A stretch of DNA of 64,000 bases from Cupriavidus alkaliphilus. Its GTDB lineage: Bacteria > Pseudomonadota > Gammaproteobacteria > Burkholderiales > Burkholderiaceae. Shown piece by piece: positions 53,785 through 62,869 of this stretch. Location of the stretch: positions 62,001 to 126,000 of the forward strand of contig NZ_FMAD01000016.1 in assembly GCF_900094595.1 (NCBI RefSeq). The letters are read 5' to 3'. The notes beneath the pieces are model-generated. The model had not been told where the DNA came from and ran no database searches. It worked only from the letters and a program-made list of their open reading frames with translations. Position numbers and translations under genes: made by a program. Numbering within the stretch: position 1 is the first letter of the stretch; every line of letters begins with the position of its first letter.

Positions 53785-55398
53785 CTAGCTGGCTGACACA
53801 AGCTGCACGCCGGGCCGCCGGTCCTCCACCACGAACGCCGCCTGGGTGCCGACCGCGCTGTCCGCGCGCGTGACGTCTTCCACGGCGCGCAGCGTGGCGG
53901 CCCATCGTGCCGGCGTGGACTCGACCACGATGTAGCCGCGCTGGTCGGGCCGCGCATGCACGATATGCGGATTGTGGGCCATGATTTTTGCGGCGCTCTC
54001 CATGCTGCTGCCCGAGGCCGAGGCGATGGAGGTGGTGCAGAACTCGCTGGCGATCACTTGGGATGACGGATCGCTGAAGTCCGCCAGCACATTGCAGGCG
54101 TAGTGCTGGTGGATATCGCCGCCGATGAACACGGTGTTGCGCGGCGCCGCCGCCGCGATGCTGTCGAGCAGGCGCTGGCGCGCGGCCGGATAGCCGTCCC
54201 AGGTGTCGCTGTGGAAGGCTTCCTGCGGCGGCGCCTTGTAGTTGCGCCGCGAGAAGATGGTCTGCTGCGCGATCGCGCTCCAGCGCGTCTGGTCGCGCTG
54301 GTCCTGCACCAGTCCCTGTGCCAGCCATTGTTCCTGCGCGCTGCCCAGCATGGTGCGGCGCGGGTCGCCGAGCGCGCTGCAATCGCCTGGGGACACGGAG
54401 CCCTTGCGCAAATGCCCCGGTTCGCGGCAGGGCTGGAGATCGCGATACTGGCGGTCGTCCAGCAGATGGAAATCGACCAGCCGGCCCCAGCGGTGGCGCG
54501 CGTGGATGCTCAGCGCATCCGGCGTGCCAAGTCCTGCCATGCCATGCACCAGCGCGCTCGCGCGGATTGGCATGTTTTCGTAGAACGCCTGGTAGCCGGC
54601 AGTCCGCCGCGCGAGAAACGCGGCCGCTGGCTCGCTGCCCGCGCGTCCCGCATAGTCGTTCTGCACTTCATGGTCGTCCCAGGTTACCAGCCAGGGGCAC
54701 GCGGCATGCATGGCCTGCAGCAGCGGGTCGCTCTTGTACAGCGCGTAGCGGTCGCGGAAGTCCTGCAGGCTGGTCGCGGTGGGCAGGCTGTGCGTGCGCG
54801 GCAGGTGCGCGCGCGCGTTGGCCGGCACAGCGGCTTCGTAGATGTAGTCACCCAGGAATACCACCAGGTCCAGGTCTTCCTGCCGCATCTGCCGGTACGC
54901 GGCGTAGTGGCCTTGCTCCCAGCGCTGGCAGGAGGCAAAGGCAAAGCGCACCCGCGGCGCCAGCGTGTCGGACGCCGGCGCGGTGCGGGTGCGCGCCGGC
55001 GCGGTGACTGCGTCGCCGTGCATGAAACGGTAGAAGTACCAGCGGTCGGGGCGCAGCCCATCGACCTCCACATGAACGGAATGGCCGAGTTCTGGCAGCG
55101 CCTGCGCCTGGCCGCGGCGCACGATGCGCCGGAATGCTTCGTCCTCGGCGACTTCCCACCGGACCGTCAGTGGTCCCTGCAGCGGGCTGGTGCCATGGGC
55201 GTCGGCCTGCGGCGTGCCAGGGATCGCACCGCCTTGCAGGCGCGTCCACAGCACGAATCCGTCCGGCGCCGGCGCGCCGCTGGCCACGCCCAGCGAAAAC
55301 AGATCGCGCTCGCGCAGGGTGGCGGAAAGGGCCCAGCGGGGCAACTGGGTGGCAAGGGCGGAGGCCGCTGCCAGCTTCAGGAAGGTTCTTCTTTGCAT
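53785..55398 (-). CDS. phoD: PhoD-family alkaline phosphatase/phosphodiesterase, Tat-exported
   Basis: A 537-residue exported phosphatase with a twin-arginine start (MQRRTFLKLAAASALA). PhoD signatures are FSLGVASGAPAPDGFVLWTR, a FLGDYIYEA metal motif, LVTWDDHEVQNDY and FIGGDIHQH. PhoD enzymes use Ca/Fe to cleave phosphate mono- and diesters in the periplasm. It stands alone, convergent with the relic region. No Pho box was identified. Confidence 0.9.
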   Translation of the reverse strand: MQRRTFLKLAAASALATQLPRWALSATLRERDLFSLGVASGAPAPDGFVLWTRLQGGAIPGTPQADAHGTSPLQGPLTVRWEVAEDEAFRRIVRRGQAQALPELGHSVHVEVDGLRPDRWYFYRFMHGDAVTAPARTRTAPASDTLAPRVRFAFASCQRWEQGHYAAYRQMRQEDLDLVVFLGDYIYEAAVPANARAHLPRTHSLPTATSLQDFRDRYALYKSDPLLQAMHAACPWLVTWDDHEVQNDYAGRAGSEPAAAFLARRTAGYQAFYENMPIRASALVHGMAGLGTPDALSIHARHRWGRLVDFHLLDDRQYRDLQPCREPGHLRKGSVSPGDCSALGDPRRTMLGSAQEQWLAQGLVQDQRDQTRWSAIAQQTIFSRRNYKAPPQEAFHSDTWDGYPAARQRLLDSIAAAAPRNTVFIGGDIHQHYACNVLADFSDPSSQVIASEFCTTSIASASGSSMESAAKIMAHNPHIVHARPDQRGYIVVESTPARWAATLRAVEDVTRADSAVGTQAAFVVEDRRPGVQLVSAS

Positions 55399-55611
55399 GC
55401 CGGTTCCGGGATATCGGAGTTCGTGACGCGCTGTCGATGTGCAGAACTATAGCGAAGCGGGTCAGCCGGTTTCGGCTATTCAAAAAGTCGTCTTGGGTGC
55501 GCTTGGTCGGCCTTGGCGACAGATGACGGCCGTGCGGTCCATGGCCCTCCCGGGGCAAGGCAGCCGTCGTCCTGCTGACCAGCCACGAACGTCGCTTGGC
55601 CCGTAATTCCG

Positions 55612-55638
55612 GCAAACAGGCCGGCATTCGCCGGCCTG
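55612..55638 (-). terminator. Terminator after the Bug gene
   Basis: CAGGCCGGC and GCCGGCCTG form a perfect nine-base stem with a four-base loop. On the minus strand TTTG follows. It begins 8 bases past the stop of the Bug gene. Confidence 0.7.
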
Positions 55639-55645
55639 CGCAGCC

Positions 55646-56665
55646 TTAATCAGCCGTGATGTTGTTGGCCTTCACTACCTCGCCCCACATCTTGTAGTGG
55701 GTGCGGGTCAGTGTTGCGAGCTGCTCGGGCGTGCCGCCGCCGGGCTCGTCGCCGCGGTCGACAATGCTCTTGACCACGGCCGGGTCCTTCAGCGCCGTAT
55801 TCAATGCGGCGTTGGCTTTCTTGACGATGTCAGGGCTCAGGCCCGGCGGTCCGTACAGGCCGATGAACGAGATGATGGTGAAGTCCTTGATGCCGCTCTC
55901 GGTGGCCGTTGGCACGTCCGGGATCATGGCCACGCGCTTGGATCCCGTGACCATCAGCGGCCGCAACTGGCCCGACTTGATGAAAGGCGCCACGACCGAC
56001 GTGGCATCGAACATCGCATCCAGGCGTCCGGCCATCAGGTCGACCATGGCCGGGCTGCTGCCCTTGTAGGGCACATGGTTCATCCTGGGGCCGCCCATGC
56101 GCTCGCGCAGCAGTTCCATCGTGACGTGCGGCAATGCGCCGGTACCGCCCGAGCCATAGTCGACGGTCTTGCCCGACTTGTCGCGCGCCTTGACCTCCTC
56201 GACGAACTGCGCGTAAGTCTTGATGGGCGAACTGGCGGGCACGACAAGGACCAGCGGCGACTGCAGCATCGTACCTATCGGCGTCAGCTTCTGCGGATCG
56301 ACGATGCCAAGCTTGGTGTAGACATGCGGCATGATCGTCATCGAGCCGTTGCCTACCAGCAGCTTGTTCCCGTCGGGCGCCGCGCGCATGACCTCAATGG
56401 AGGCGATATTGCCGTTCACGCCGGCCTTGTTGTCGATGACAAACGACTGCCCGAGCGAACTCTGCAGGCCGCTAAGCAGCGCACGTCCCGCAAAGTCGGT
56501 CTGGCCACCGGGCGGAAAGCCGACCAGCAGTGTCACCGGCTTGGTTGGCCAGGTGGTCTGCGCCCGCGCGGCGGTCGTCGCAAGCGCGCCAAGGCCGAGC
56601 ACAGCGACGCTCAGGATCAATGCGGAACGGCGCGAATTCACGGGCGATTTCATAGTGATTGTCAT
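55646..56665 (-). CDS. Bug/TctC-family binding protein
   Basis: A 339-residue periplasmic binding protein. It has a signal peptide with an Ala-rich end (cut near ARA-Q), then WPTKPVTLLVGFPPGGQTDF, DNKAGVNGNIASIE and PYKGSSPAMVDLMAGRLDA, all typical Bug marks. I start at 56665 with GGAGA upstream. It follows uxuA by 46 bases on the same strand, so it may bind a sugar acid such as mannonate or a hexuronate. No membrane partner genes are present. Confidence 0.92.
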   Translation of the reverse strand: MTITMKSPVNSRRSALILSVAVLGLGALATTAARAQTTWPTKPVTLLVGFPPGGQTDFAGRALLSGLQSSLGQSFVIDNKAGVNGNIASIEVMRAAPDGNKLLVGNGSMTIMPHVYTKLGIVDPQKLTPIGTMLQSPLVLVVPASSPIKTYAQFVEEVKARDKSGKTVDYGSGGTGALPHVTMELLRERMGGPRMNHVPYKGSSPAMVDLMAGRLDAMFDATSVVAPFIKSGQLRPLMVTGSKRVAMIPDVPTATESGIKDFTIISFIGLYGPPGLSPDIVKKANAALNTALKDPAVVKSIVDRGDEPGGGTPEQLATLTRTHYKMWGEVVKANNITAD

Positions 56666-56711
56666 GACAGGTCTCCGATTATGTTTTGAATGGACCGCAG
56701 TCCATGGCGCT

Positions 56712-57752
56712 TCAGGTCGCCTTTTCCATCGCTTCCCACATCCCGTTGATATAGACCGCGCCGAGTGCCCGGTCATAGAGGCCGTATCCCGGCTTGCCCG
56801 TCTCGCCCCAGATCATGCGGCCGTGGTCGGGGCGGTAATAGCCCTGGAAGCCGACGTCGTGGTATGCCTTGACGATCGCGGCAATATCCAGTGATCCGCA
56901 ACTCGACAGGTGGGCGGTTTCCTCGAAATCGCCTTCCGGCGTGATCTTGACGTTGCGGATATGGGCGAAGTGGATGCGTCCCATGCCGCCGAACTCGCGC
57001 ACCAGCGCCTCGACGTTGTTCTGCGGGCCGGCGCCAAGCGAGCCGGAGCACAGCGTCAGACCGTTTGCCGGCGTGTCGACGATCCCCAGGATGCGTGCCA
57101 GGTCGTCGCGGTTCTTGACGATGCGCGGCAGTCCGAAAATGGGGCGCGGCGGATCGTCCGGATGAATGGCCATCTTGATGCCGCACTCCTGGGCCACCGG
57201 AATGATCGCGCGCAGGAAATGCTCCAGGTGCTCCCAGAGCCTGCCTTCGTCGATACCACGATATTCGGCCAGCAGTGACTGCAGTTCTCCTGGCGCGTAG
57301 CTGGAATCCCAGCCGGGCAGGGCGATACCCTGGCTGACGTCGATCTGTTCGACCTCGCGGTTGCTGAAGGCAAGGCAGGTGGAACCGTCATCGAGCTTTT
57401 TTGCCAGTTCCGTCCGGGTCCAGTCGAACACCGGCATGAAGTTGTAGCAGATGACCTCGATGCCCGCGGCGGCCAGGTTCCTGATGTTCTGCTGGTAGTT
57501 CGCGATCAGCCGCTCGCGCGTCGGCTTGCCGAGCTTGATGTCTTCATGGACCGGAACCGACTCCACCACCTTGAACTGCAGCCCCGCTGCCTCGATGGTG
57601 GACTTGAGCGCCAGGATCTTGTCCAGCGGCCATACCTCGCCGACCGGTTCGTCGTAGATGGCGGAGACGATGTGGGTCATGCCCGGGATCTGCCGGATGT
57701 ATTCGAGAGGGATCGGGTCGGTGGGGCCAAACCAGCGGAACGACATCTTCAT
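56712..57752 (-). CDS. uxuA: Mannonate dehydratase
   Basis: A 346-residue UxuA-type enzyme that dehydrates D-mannonate to 2-keto-3-deoxygluconate in hexuronate breakdown. Typical parts are FRWFGPTDPIPLEYIRQIPG, GIEVICYNFMPVFDWTRT, MAIHPDDPPRPIFGLPRI and the C-terminal DHGRMIWGE. The His and Asp/Glu metal ligands of this TIM-barrel are in those blocks. The Bug gene follows, and a FadR-type regulator is divergent 259 bases away. Confidence 0.93.
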   Translation of the reverse strand: MKMSFRWFGPTDPIPLEYIRQIPGMTHIVSAIYDEPVGEVWPLDKILALKSTIEAAGLQFKVVESVPVHEDIKLGKPTRERLIANYQQNIRNLAAAGIEVICYNFMPVFDWTRTELAKKLDDGSTCLAFSNREVEQIDVSQGIALPGWDSSYAPGELQSLLAEYRGIDEGRLWEHLEHFLRAIIPVAQECGIKMAIHPDDPPRPIFGLPRIVKNRDDLARILGIVDTPANGLTLCSGSLGAGPQNNVEALVREFGGMGRIHFAHIRNVKITPEGDFEETAHLSSCGSLDIAAIVKAYHDVGFQGYYRPDHGRMIWGETGKPGYGLYDRALGAVYINGMWEAMEKAT

Positions 57753-57874
57753 GGGTGGGGCTTCCTTGAGACGACTCTGTTGCGGCAGCAGGGGCGGAAT
57801 GGCGATCTGGTCTGAACCCGCGCCCCGTCATGGCCTGATGGTCACGCGGCATTGGTGTGCCGGATTGGATTAAG

Positions 57875-57884
57875 TGGTTCACCA
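57875..57884. promoter_or_regulatory. FadR-type operator box 1
   Basis: TGGTTCACCA fits the TGGTnnACCA pattern of GntR/FadR-family (UxuR/ExuR-like) operators. It lies between uxuA and the divergent regulator. Confidence 0.55.
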
Positions 57885-57914
57885 ATTGTGCGTGTGGTTG
57901 CCCAATTTCGCCGT

Positions 57915-57928
57915 CATGGTTTACCATG
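57915..57928. promoter_or_regulatory. FadR-type operator box 2
   Basis: CATGGTTTACCATG is a 14-base palindrome (except the central TT) with the same TGGTnnACCA core. It is 42 bases, four helix turns, from box 1, which would suit cooperative binding. Confidence 0.6.
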
Positions 57929-58011
57929 GCGTGCAACAGGCACTGCCCGATATGCCTTCTTGGGCCAGTGGTCAACCGGTACTCATATTGGCAGATGCCG
58001 CCTAACCTGCG

Positions 58012-58752
58012 ATGACACATTCCCCCAGCGATCTTGCAACCCGTGCGACAGTCGAGAATCCGCCAGCGGCGAGCGACCGTTCGTACCTGAGCCTGGCCAG
58101 CCAGGTGCAGGCATTGATCGTATCCGGAGAGTTCTCCGCCGGCATGCGGCTGCCATCCGAACGCACGCTGGCCGAGCGGTTCAGCGTCAGCCGTACCCTG
58201 GTGCGCGAGGCCATCATCGCGCTGGAGGTGCAGGGGCTGGTCGAAGTGCGCGGCGGCTCCGGGATCTACGTCTGCGCAGAAGCGCCCGCGCCTGGTCGCG
58301 AGCCGTTCGAGATGCCCTGGCGGCCGGGGCCGATAGAATCGCTGCGCGCCCGAGCGCTGATCGAATCGGAAATCGCCGGCCTGGCGGCCAGCGAGCGTAA
58401 GGATGGCGACCTTGACCGTATGTTCGCGGCCCTGAGCCTGATGCGCGAGCACATGGACGACAAGCAAGCCAACGAGGCGGCGGACCGGCAGTTCCACCTG
58501 TGCCTGGCCGAATCCACCGGCAACAGGGTCCTGCTGCATATGGTCACCGCACTGTGGGACAGCGGACGCAGCGATCCGCTATGGGGCAAGATTGAGGAGC
58601 ACTTCCATACCACGCGGCTGCGGGAGGCATCGCAGGAAGACCATCAGCAGATCTTCGCGGCGGTGATGGCGCGCGACGCGGCAGCGGCGCGGGCGGCAAT
58701 GCGTAACCACCTGGAGAGGGTGATCAGCGAGTTCACTCAGGCGTGGCGTTGA
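58012..58752 (+). CDS. FadR-subfamily GntR regulator (UxuR/ExuR-like)
   Basis: A 246-residue regulator with a GntR winged helix (MRLPSERTLAERFSVSRTLV, REAIIALEVQGLVEVRGGSG) and an FCD ligand domain with metal-binding His/Asp residues (ADRQFHLCLAEST, EDHQQIFAAVMARD). It is divergent from uxuA, with two TGGTnnACCA boxes in between. Repression of the mannonate genes, relieved by a hexuronate intermediate, is expected from the family. A good terminator follows. Confidence 0.9.
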   Translation: MTHSPSDLATRATVENPPAASDRSYLSLASQVQALIVSGEFSAGMRLPSERTLAERFSVSRTLVREAIIALEVQGLVEVRGGSGIYVCAEAPAPGREPFEMPWRPGPIESLRARALIESEIAGLAASERKDGDLDRMFAALSLMREHMDDKQANEAADRQFHLCLAESTGNRVLLHMVTALWDSGRSDPLWGKIEEHFHTTRLREASQEDHQQIFAAVMARDAAAARAAMRNHLERVISEFTQAWR

Positions 58753-58836
58753 GGGATAGCCCGTTGGGAATTGGGAATGTGTTGCGCGGCGATCTATGCC
58801 CAGGATGGCCACCACCGCTCCACCAGCAAGAATCAA

Positions 58837-58868
58837 GGACTCGGAGCGATCCGGGTCCCTTTTCTTTA
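58837..58868 (+). terminator. Intrinsic terminator with GCGA loop
   Basis: GGACTCGGA and TCCGGGTCC pair (one G-T wobble) around GCGA, followed by CTTTTCTTT. It ends the FadR-type gene and is nearly the same as the element at 19660. Confidence 0.75.
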
Positions 58869-58924
58869 TCGACGCGTCGCAACTTGCCACCTGATTGCTG
58901 GTCGCGAGGTCTGTCTCCTCGTCG

Positions 58925-59659
58925 TCATTGCGAGCGGACCAGCCCGCGCTCGCGCAGGGCGGCGAACACGTGACAGACCACCGCATCGCAGCGTGCGCCG
59001 GCAAAACCGAACGTGCTCTGCAGATAGGGCTTTACCTCGTCGGCCAGGGATTCGCGCCGCATCAGGCGGGCCCGCAGGAAGCGCGTCTTGACCACGTCAC
59101 CGCTTACGCCAAGGCAATAAGCCGTTTCCTCTACGCTCATGTCTTCGACGGCCCGCAGGATGAACACGCAGCGGTAGATCGGCGGCAGGTTTTCGACCGC
59201 GGCCTGCAGCAGCTTGCGCACCTGACCGCGTTCGGCCATGGCTTCGGGGGATTCGTCGTCAGCGGCGCGGAAGGACATCATGTTCTCCTGTAAAGGTTCG
59301 CCAGGAAAATCTTCTTCTTCACCCCGGGCTTCCATCTGTACCAGCCGGGTTTTCTTGCGCTGCGCTGTCAGGGCGACATTGATGGCAATGCGCGCCAGCC
59401 AGGTGCTCAGCGCGGCCTCGCTGCGAAATGAATCCAGGCTGGTAAAGGCGCGCAGGTAGGTTTCCTGCACGACATCCTGGGCTTCGGCATCATCCGCCAC
59501 CACGCCACGGGCCGTGCGGAACAACAGACGGTTGTTACGCCGCATGATGGCCTCGAAGGCGGACGCGGTGCCGGCGCGGGCGCTGGCAACCAGGTCAGCA
59601 TCGGTGGTGGCATCGGCGCCAGACGGCATGGGGAGCCTGGGATCCCGGTTCTTGTCCAT
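58925..59659 (-). CDS. ECF-type RNA polymerase sigma factor
   Basis: A 244-residue sigma-70 family factor. Region 2 (FRTARGVVADDAEAQDVVQE, TYLRAFTSLDSFRSEAAL) and region 4 (LPPIYRCVFILRAVEDMSVE, ETAYCLGVSGDVVKTRFLRA) are clear. It is longer than most ECF factors, with an extra C-terminal piece containing two Cys-x4-Cys-like residues. I start at 59659, with AAGGAGCGAGATCT upstream. No anti-sigma gene is adjacent. Its divergent neighbour encodes a di-haem cytochrome. Confidence 0.88.
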   Translation of the reverse strand: MDKNRDPRLPMPSGADATTDADLVASARAGTASAFEAIMRRNNRLLFRTARGVVADDAEAQDVVQETYLRAFTSLDSFRSEAALSTWLARIAINVALTAQRKKTRLVQMEARGEEEDFPGEPLQENMMSFRAADDESPEAMAERGQVRKLLQAAVENLPPIYRCVFILRAVEDMSVEETAYCLGVSGDVVKTRFLRARLMRRESLADEVKPYLQSTFGFAGARCDAVVCHVFAALRERGLVRSQ

Positions 59660-59964
59660 ATTGGAGATCTCGCTCCTTTCCCGTTCCCGCTCATTAGACG
59701 GCACTGCTGCCAGAAAGGTGACAGTCGACCCGGGCACATGCCTCCGCCGCCATCCCTCGCCTGAAGCCGAACCACGCGCCAGTAATCATAGGCAAACACA
59801 TCCGGCCACAACCCCTCGCCATGTGGTCCAGGCCTCGTGTCACCTTCCTGCGCCTGCCGGCGTCTAACGACATATGCAACGGGCAAGTCCGGGCGACTGC
59901 CGTTGGAGACATGCCGGTTGTTTTATTTCAGTTGCTGCATCTCATCCTGACAAGGACGTCGATC
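59660..59964. promoter_or_regulatory. Divergent promoter region between sigma factor and cytochrome genes
   Basis: A 305-base gap between divergent genes. Promoters must lie here, but I could not identify a convincing ECF-type -35/-10 pair. Confidence 0.35.
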
Positions 59965-61266
59965 ATGAAAAGGCAACCCTCCGCACTGACACCTGGAATG
60001 GAAGTGCAGCCGGTACCGCTGCGGCAGCCGGCGACGCAGCGGATGGCTCGACGGAGGCTGGCAAATGCACTCATCACGGCAGCCGCGGTGGGGGCCGCCG
60101 CGGCATGCGGCGGCAGTTCTGGCGGGGGAGGAACGGATGCGGCCGGCACGGAAGCGGCGCAGAAGGCCCTGGTCGAGCAGGGCAAGCAGATCTTTCGCTT
60201 CGACACCTTTGGGGACGAAGCGAAGTGGACCGATCACTTGCGGATGCACGAGGTCATCGCCAGCTCGGTGGATCCCCTGACCGCATTTTCCGTCGGCCTA
60301 AAGGTGGATGCCGAGGCCTTGCCCGAGGCCGTCGCAAATGGCATCCGCAATGGCACGATTGACCTCAAGAGCCCGGCTACGACGGTGGCGCTGCTGAAAC
60401 TGAACGCGGTCGTCGGCATCAAGGGAACCGTCGAGACCGTCAATGGGGTAGACCGGCTCACCCGCGTCGGCACTACCTGCGCGCTCTGTCATTCGACGGT
60501 GGACAACTCGTTCGCGCCGGGCATCGGCAAGCGGCTGGACGGATGGCCCAATCGGGATCTCAATCCCGGCGCGATCATCGCGCTGTCACCGGCCATTGAC
60601 GAGGCCATGAAAAAGGTCCTGAACGCCTGGGGTGCGGGCAAGTACGACCCCCGCAGCAATATCGACGGCCTCAGCAAGCCGGTCGTGATACCGCCCGCCT
60701 TCGGGCTGGCCGGTATTCATCGTATTACCTTTACCGGCGATGGCGAAGACATCATGTACTGGAACCGGTATGTCGCGGTCTCCCAGATGGGAGGCCTTGG
60801 CTCCGTATCCGAGCCGCGCCTGAATATTTCCATCACGAATGGAACGGTGGACCTTGTCACCAGCAAGCTCCCGGCCCTGCAAGCGTATCAGCTGTCCCTG
60901 GGCGCTCCGCCGCCACCGGCCGGCAGTTTCGACCCCGCGGCGGCACTGCGGGGCAAGGCTCTCTTCGAAGGCGCGGGCCGGTGCGTCACGTGCCATAGTG
61001 GCCCCACATTTACCGATGCCAACTCGCTGCTGCACCCGCCCGGCGACTCGATGGCGGAACCGGAGAGCCCAAGCTACGCCTCGCGCTCCGCGACCAGGCA
61101 ATACCGGACCACGCCGCTGAAGGGGGCATGGCAACACCCTCCCTATTTCCATGACGGCTCTGCGGCCACTTTTTCTGATGTCGTGACGACCTACAACACA
61201 AAGCGGGGACTGGGGCTGAGCAGCCAGGATGTTGCCGACCTGGCGGAGTATCTGAAGTCGCTGTGA
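59965..61266 (+). CDS. Di-haem c-type cytochrome, probable lipoprotein
   Basis: A 433-residue exported protein with two haem-binding motifs: CALCH (Cys172, Cys175, His176) and CVTCH (Cys340, Cys343, His344). The N-terminus has a hydrophobic stretch ending in AAAC (Cys48), a likely lipobox; an alternative ATG at 60043 would give a more usual signal peptide. The C-terminal part (TTPLKGAWQHPPYFHDGSAA) resembles di-haem cytochrome-c peroxidase-like proteins. The role is probably periplasmic electron transfer; peroxidase activity is unproven. It is divergent from the sigma factor gene. Confidence 0.85.
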   Translation: MKRQPSALTPGMEVQPVPLRQPATQRMARRRLANALITAAAVGAAAACGGSSGGGGTDAAGTEAAQKALVEQGKQIFRFDTFGDEAKWTDHLRMHEVIASSVDPLTAFSVGLKVDAEALPEAVANGIRNGTIDLKSPATTVALLKLNAVVGIKGTVETVNGVDRLTRVGTTCALCHSTVDNSFAPGIGKRLDGWPNRDLNPGAIIALSPAIDEAMKKVLNAWGAGKYDPRSNIDGLSKPVVIPPAFGLAGIHRITFTGDGEDIMYWNRYVAVSQMGGLGSVSEPRLNISITNGTVDLVTSKLPALQAYQLSLGAPPPPAGSFDPAAALRGKALFEGAGRCVTCHSGPTFTDANSLLHPPGDSMAEPESPSYASRSATRQYRTTPLKGAWQHPPYFHDGSAATFSDVVTTYNTKRGLGLSSQDVADLAEYLKSL

Positions 61267-61312
61267 CCTGGAGCCCGATGCGCTGCGCCGGGATCCGCGG
61301 CCATAGGCGGAC

Positions 61313-62773
61313 CTAGTTGCTGGCAACGGCTGCCGATTCGTCCGGCTGCCAGCCACCGCCCAGCGCCTTGAATGCCGCGACGGCGGCGCGCGCCGCCTCC
61401 GTTTGCGCCTGCGCGCGCGCATCTGACGCGCGCAACAGGCTGTCATCGGCCTGCAGGACCTCGATCAGGCTGACGACGCCTTTCTGGTAGGCGGCAAACG
61501 AAGCGTTCCGGGCGCGGCCGAGCGAGTCCACGCCTTGTGCGAGCACGGCTGCCTGCTCCTCGCGCTTGACCAGTCCAGAGAATGCGTTTTCCACGTCTTC
61601 CGCCGCGCGCAGCACGGCGAGCCGGTACGCGGCGAGCATCTCCGCCTCTTGCCCCCTGGCCTGGGCGATTTGCGCATCGATGCGGCCGAAATCGAACAGG
61701 CGCCAGCGCAGGCCAAGCACGCCGGCAAACTGGCTGGCACCGCCGCCGAACAGGCTTCCGGCACCCAACGAGGTGGCGCTGCCCAGCAGGCCGCCGAGCG
61801 AGAACTTCGGGTAGTACTCCGCCATGGCGACGCCAATGCGCGCGTTGGCGGCCGCCAATCGGCGCTCGGCGACGATCAGGTCGGGGCGGCGTCGCAGCAA
61901 TTCGCCGGGCGACCCTGTCGTGGCAAGCTGTGGCGCGGCCGGGATGTCCGCGCCTTGCGCAAGCTCCGCCCGGTGCGTGCCCGGCAGCGTGCCGAGCATC
62001 ACGTCCAGCGCATGCATGGCCGTATCGAGGGCGGCTTCAAGCTGCGGGATGGAAGCGCGAACCTGCGCGAGTGCGCCTTCGGCTTGCCTGACCTGAAGCT
62101 CGGCCGCCAGTCCCTTGCCGTAGAGCAGGTTGACGGTGGAGAGCAAATCCTGCTGCGTCTGCGCCTGTTGGCGGGCGACCTTCAGGCGCGTCTGCAAGCC
62201 GCGGATGGCGATGTAGATATCGGCGGTCTGCGCGGCCACGGCCAGCCGTGTGGCGACCGCGGCTGCCTGGGAGGCCTGGTAGTCCGCCAGCGCCGCCTCG
62301 CGGCCACGGCGCAGGCCGCCGAATACGTCCAGCTCCCAGCTTGCGCTGGCATTGGCCTCGAAAGCGTTGCCGTAGCGGTCGAAGCCCGGCGTCGCATTCA
62401 GCACGCGGCCCAGAGGGGTTTCGACGGACTGGTAGGCACGTGCGACCTGGCCGGTGATATTGCCGGAAGGCAGCAGCGCGGCGTTGGCTGCGCCAAGGCC
62501 GGCACGGGCCTGCGTGACGCGGGCGAACGCCTGCGCCAGGTCCAGGTTCTGTTCCAGCGCGAGTTGCACGAACTGCGTGAGTTGCGGATCGCCAAAGCCG
62601 GTCCACCACGTGGACAGGTCGGCTGTGGGGCCGGCCGTGCGCAGGTCGACCGCGGTCTGGCCCTGGAATCGCTGAGGGACCGGTACGTCGGGCTTCACAT
62701 AGTCCGGGCCGACGGCACAAGCGCTAACCAGGCTGGCAACGAAGAGGGCGGCAAAGGAACGCTTTGGCAACAT
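61313..62773 (-). CDS. RND efflux outer-membrane factor lipoprotein (NodT/OprM family)
   Basis: A 486-residue TolC-like channel protein with a lipoprotein signal (LVSAC, Cys19) followed by VGPDYVKPDVPVPQRF, the family's usual start. Two OEP repeats cover residues about 60-250 and 270-460. It would form the outer-membrane exit of an RND pump. It is divergent from the TetR gene, and the adaptor gene follows on the other strand. The pump gene is outside the window. Confidence 0.92.
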   Translation of the reverse strand: MLPKRSFAALFVASLVSACAVGPDYVKPDVPVPQRFQGQTAVDLRTAGPTADLSTWWTGFGDPQLTQFVQLALEQNLDLAQAFARVTQARAGLGAANAALLPSGNITGQVARAYQSVETPLGRVLNATPGFDRYGNAFEANASASWELDVFGGLRRGREAALADYQASQAAAVATRLAVAAQTADIYIAIRGLQTRLKVARQQAQTQQDLLSTVNLLYGKGLAAELQVRQAEGALAQVRASIPQLEAALDTAMHALDVMLGTLPGTHRAELAQGADIPAAPQLATTGSPGELLRRRPDLIVAERRLAAANARIGVAMAEYYPKFSLGGLLGSATSLGAGSLFGGGASQFAGVLGLRWRLFDFGRIDAQIAQARGQEAEMLAAYRLAVLRAAEDVENAFSGLVKREEQAAVLAQGVDSLGRARNASFAAYQKGVVSLIEVLQADDSLLRASDARAQAQTEAARAAVAAFKALGGGWQPDESAAVASN

Positions 62774-62806
62774 GGGGCTTCCATCGGAATCGGAATCGGA
62801 ATTTTA

Positions 62807-62843
62807 GTGACTATAGTACAAAATGGTCACAAGTTGTTCAACT
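62807..62843. promoter_or_regulatory. TetR-type operator region upstream of the efflux genes
   Basis: It holds AAATGGTCACAAG, the same half-site as in the perfect repeat at 63501, an opposing GTGAC at 62807, and the palindrome AGTTGTTCAACT (62832-62843). It lies between the divergent outer-membrane factor and TetR genes. Confidence 0.5.
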
Positions 62844-62869
62844 ATCGCGACTCGCGTAAGCTGGTGCCC

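Noticed and set aside
61535..62869. N-terminal extension of the TetR frame by more than 400 codons
   Set aside because: It runs antisense through the outer-membrane factor gene; the TetR helix-turn-helix starts right after the ATG at 62870.
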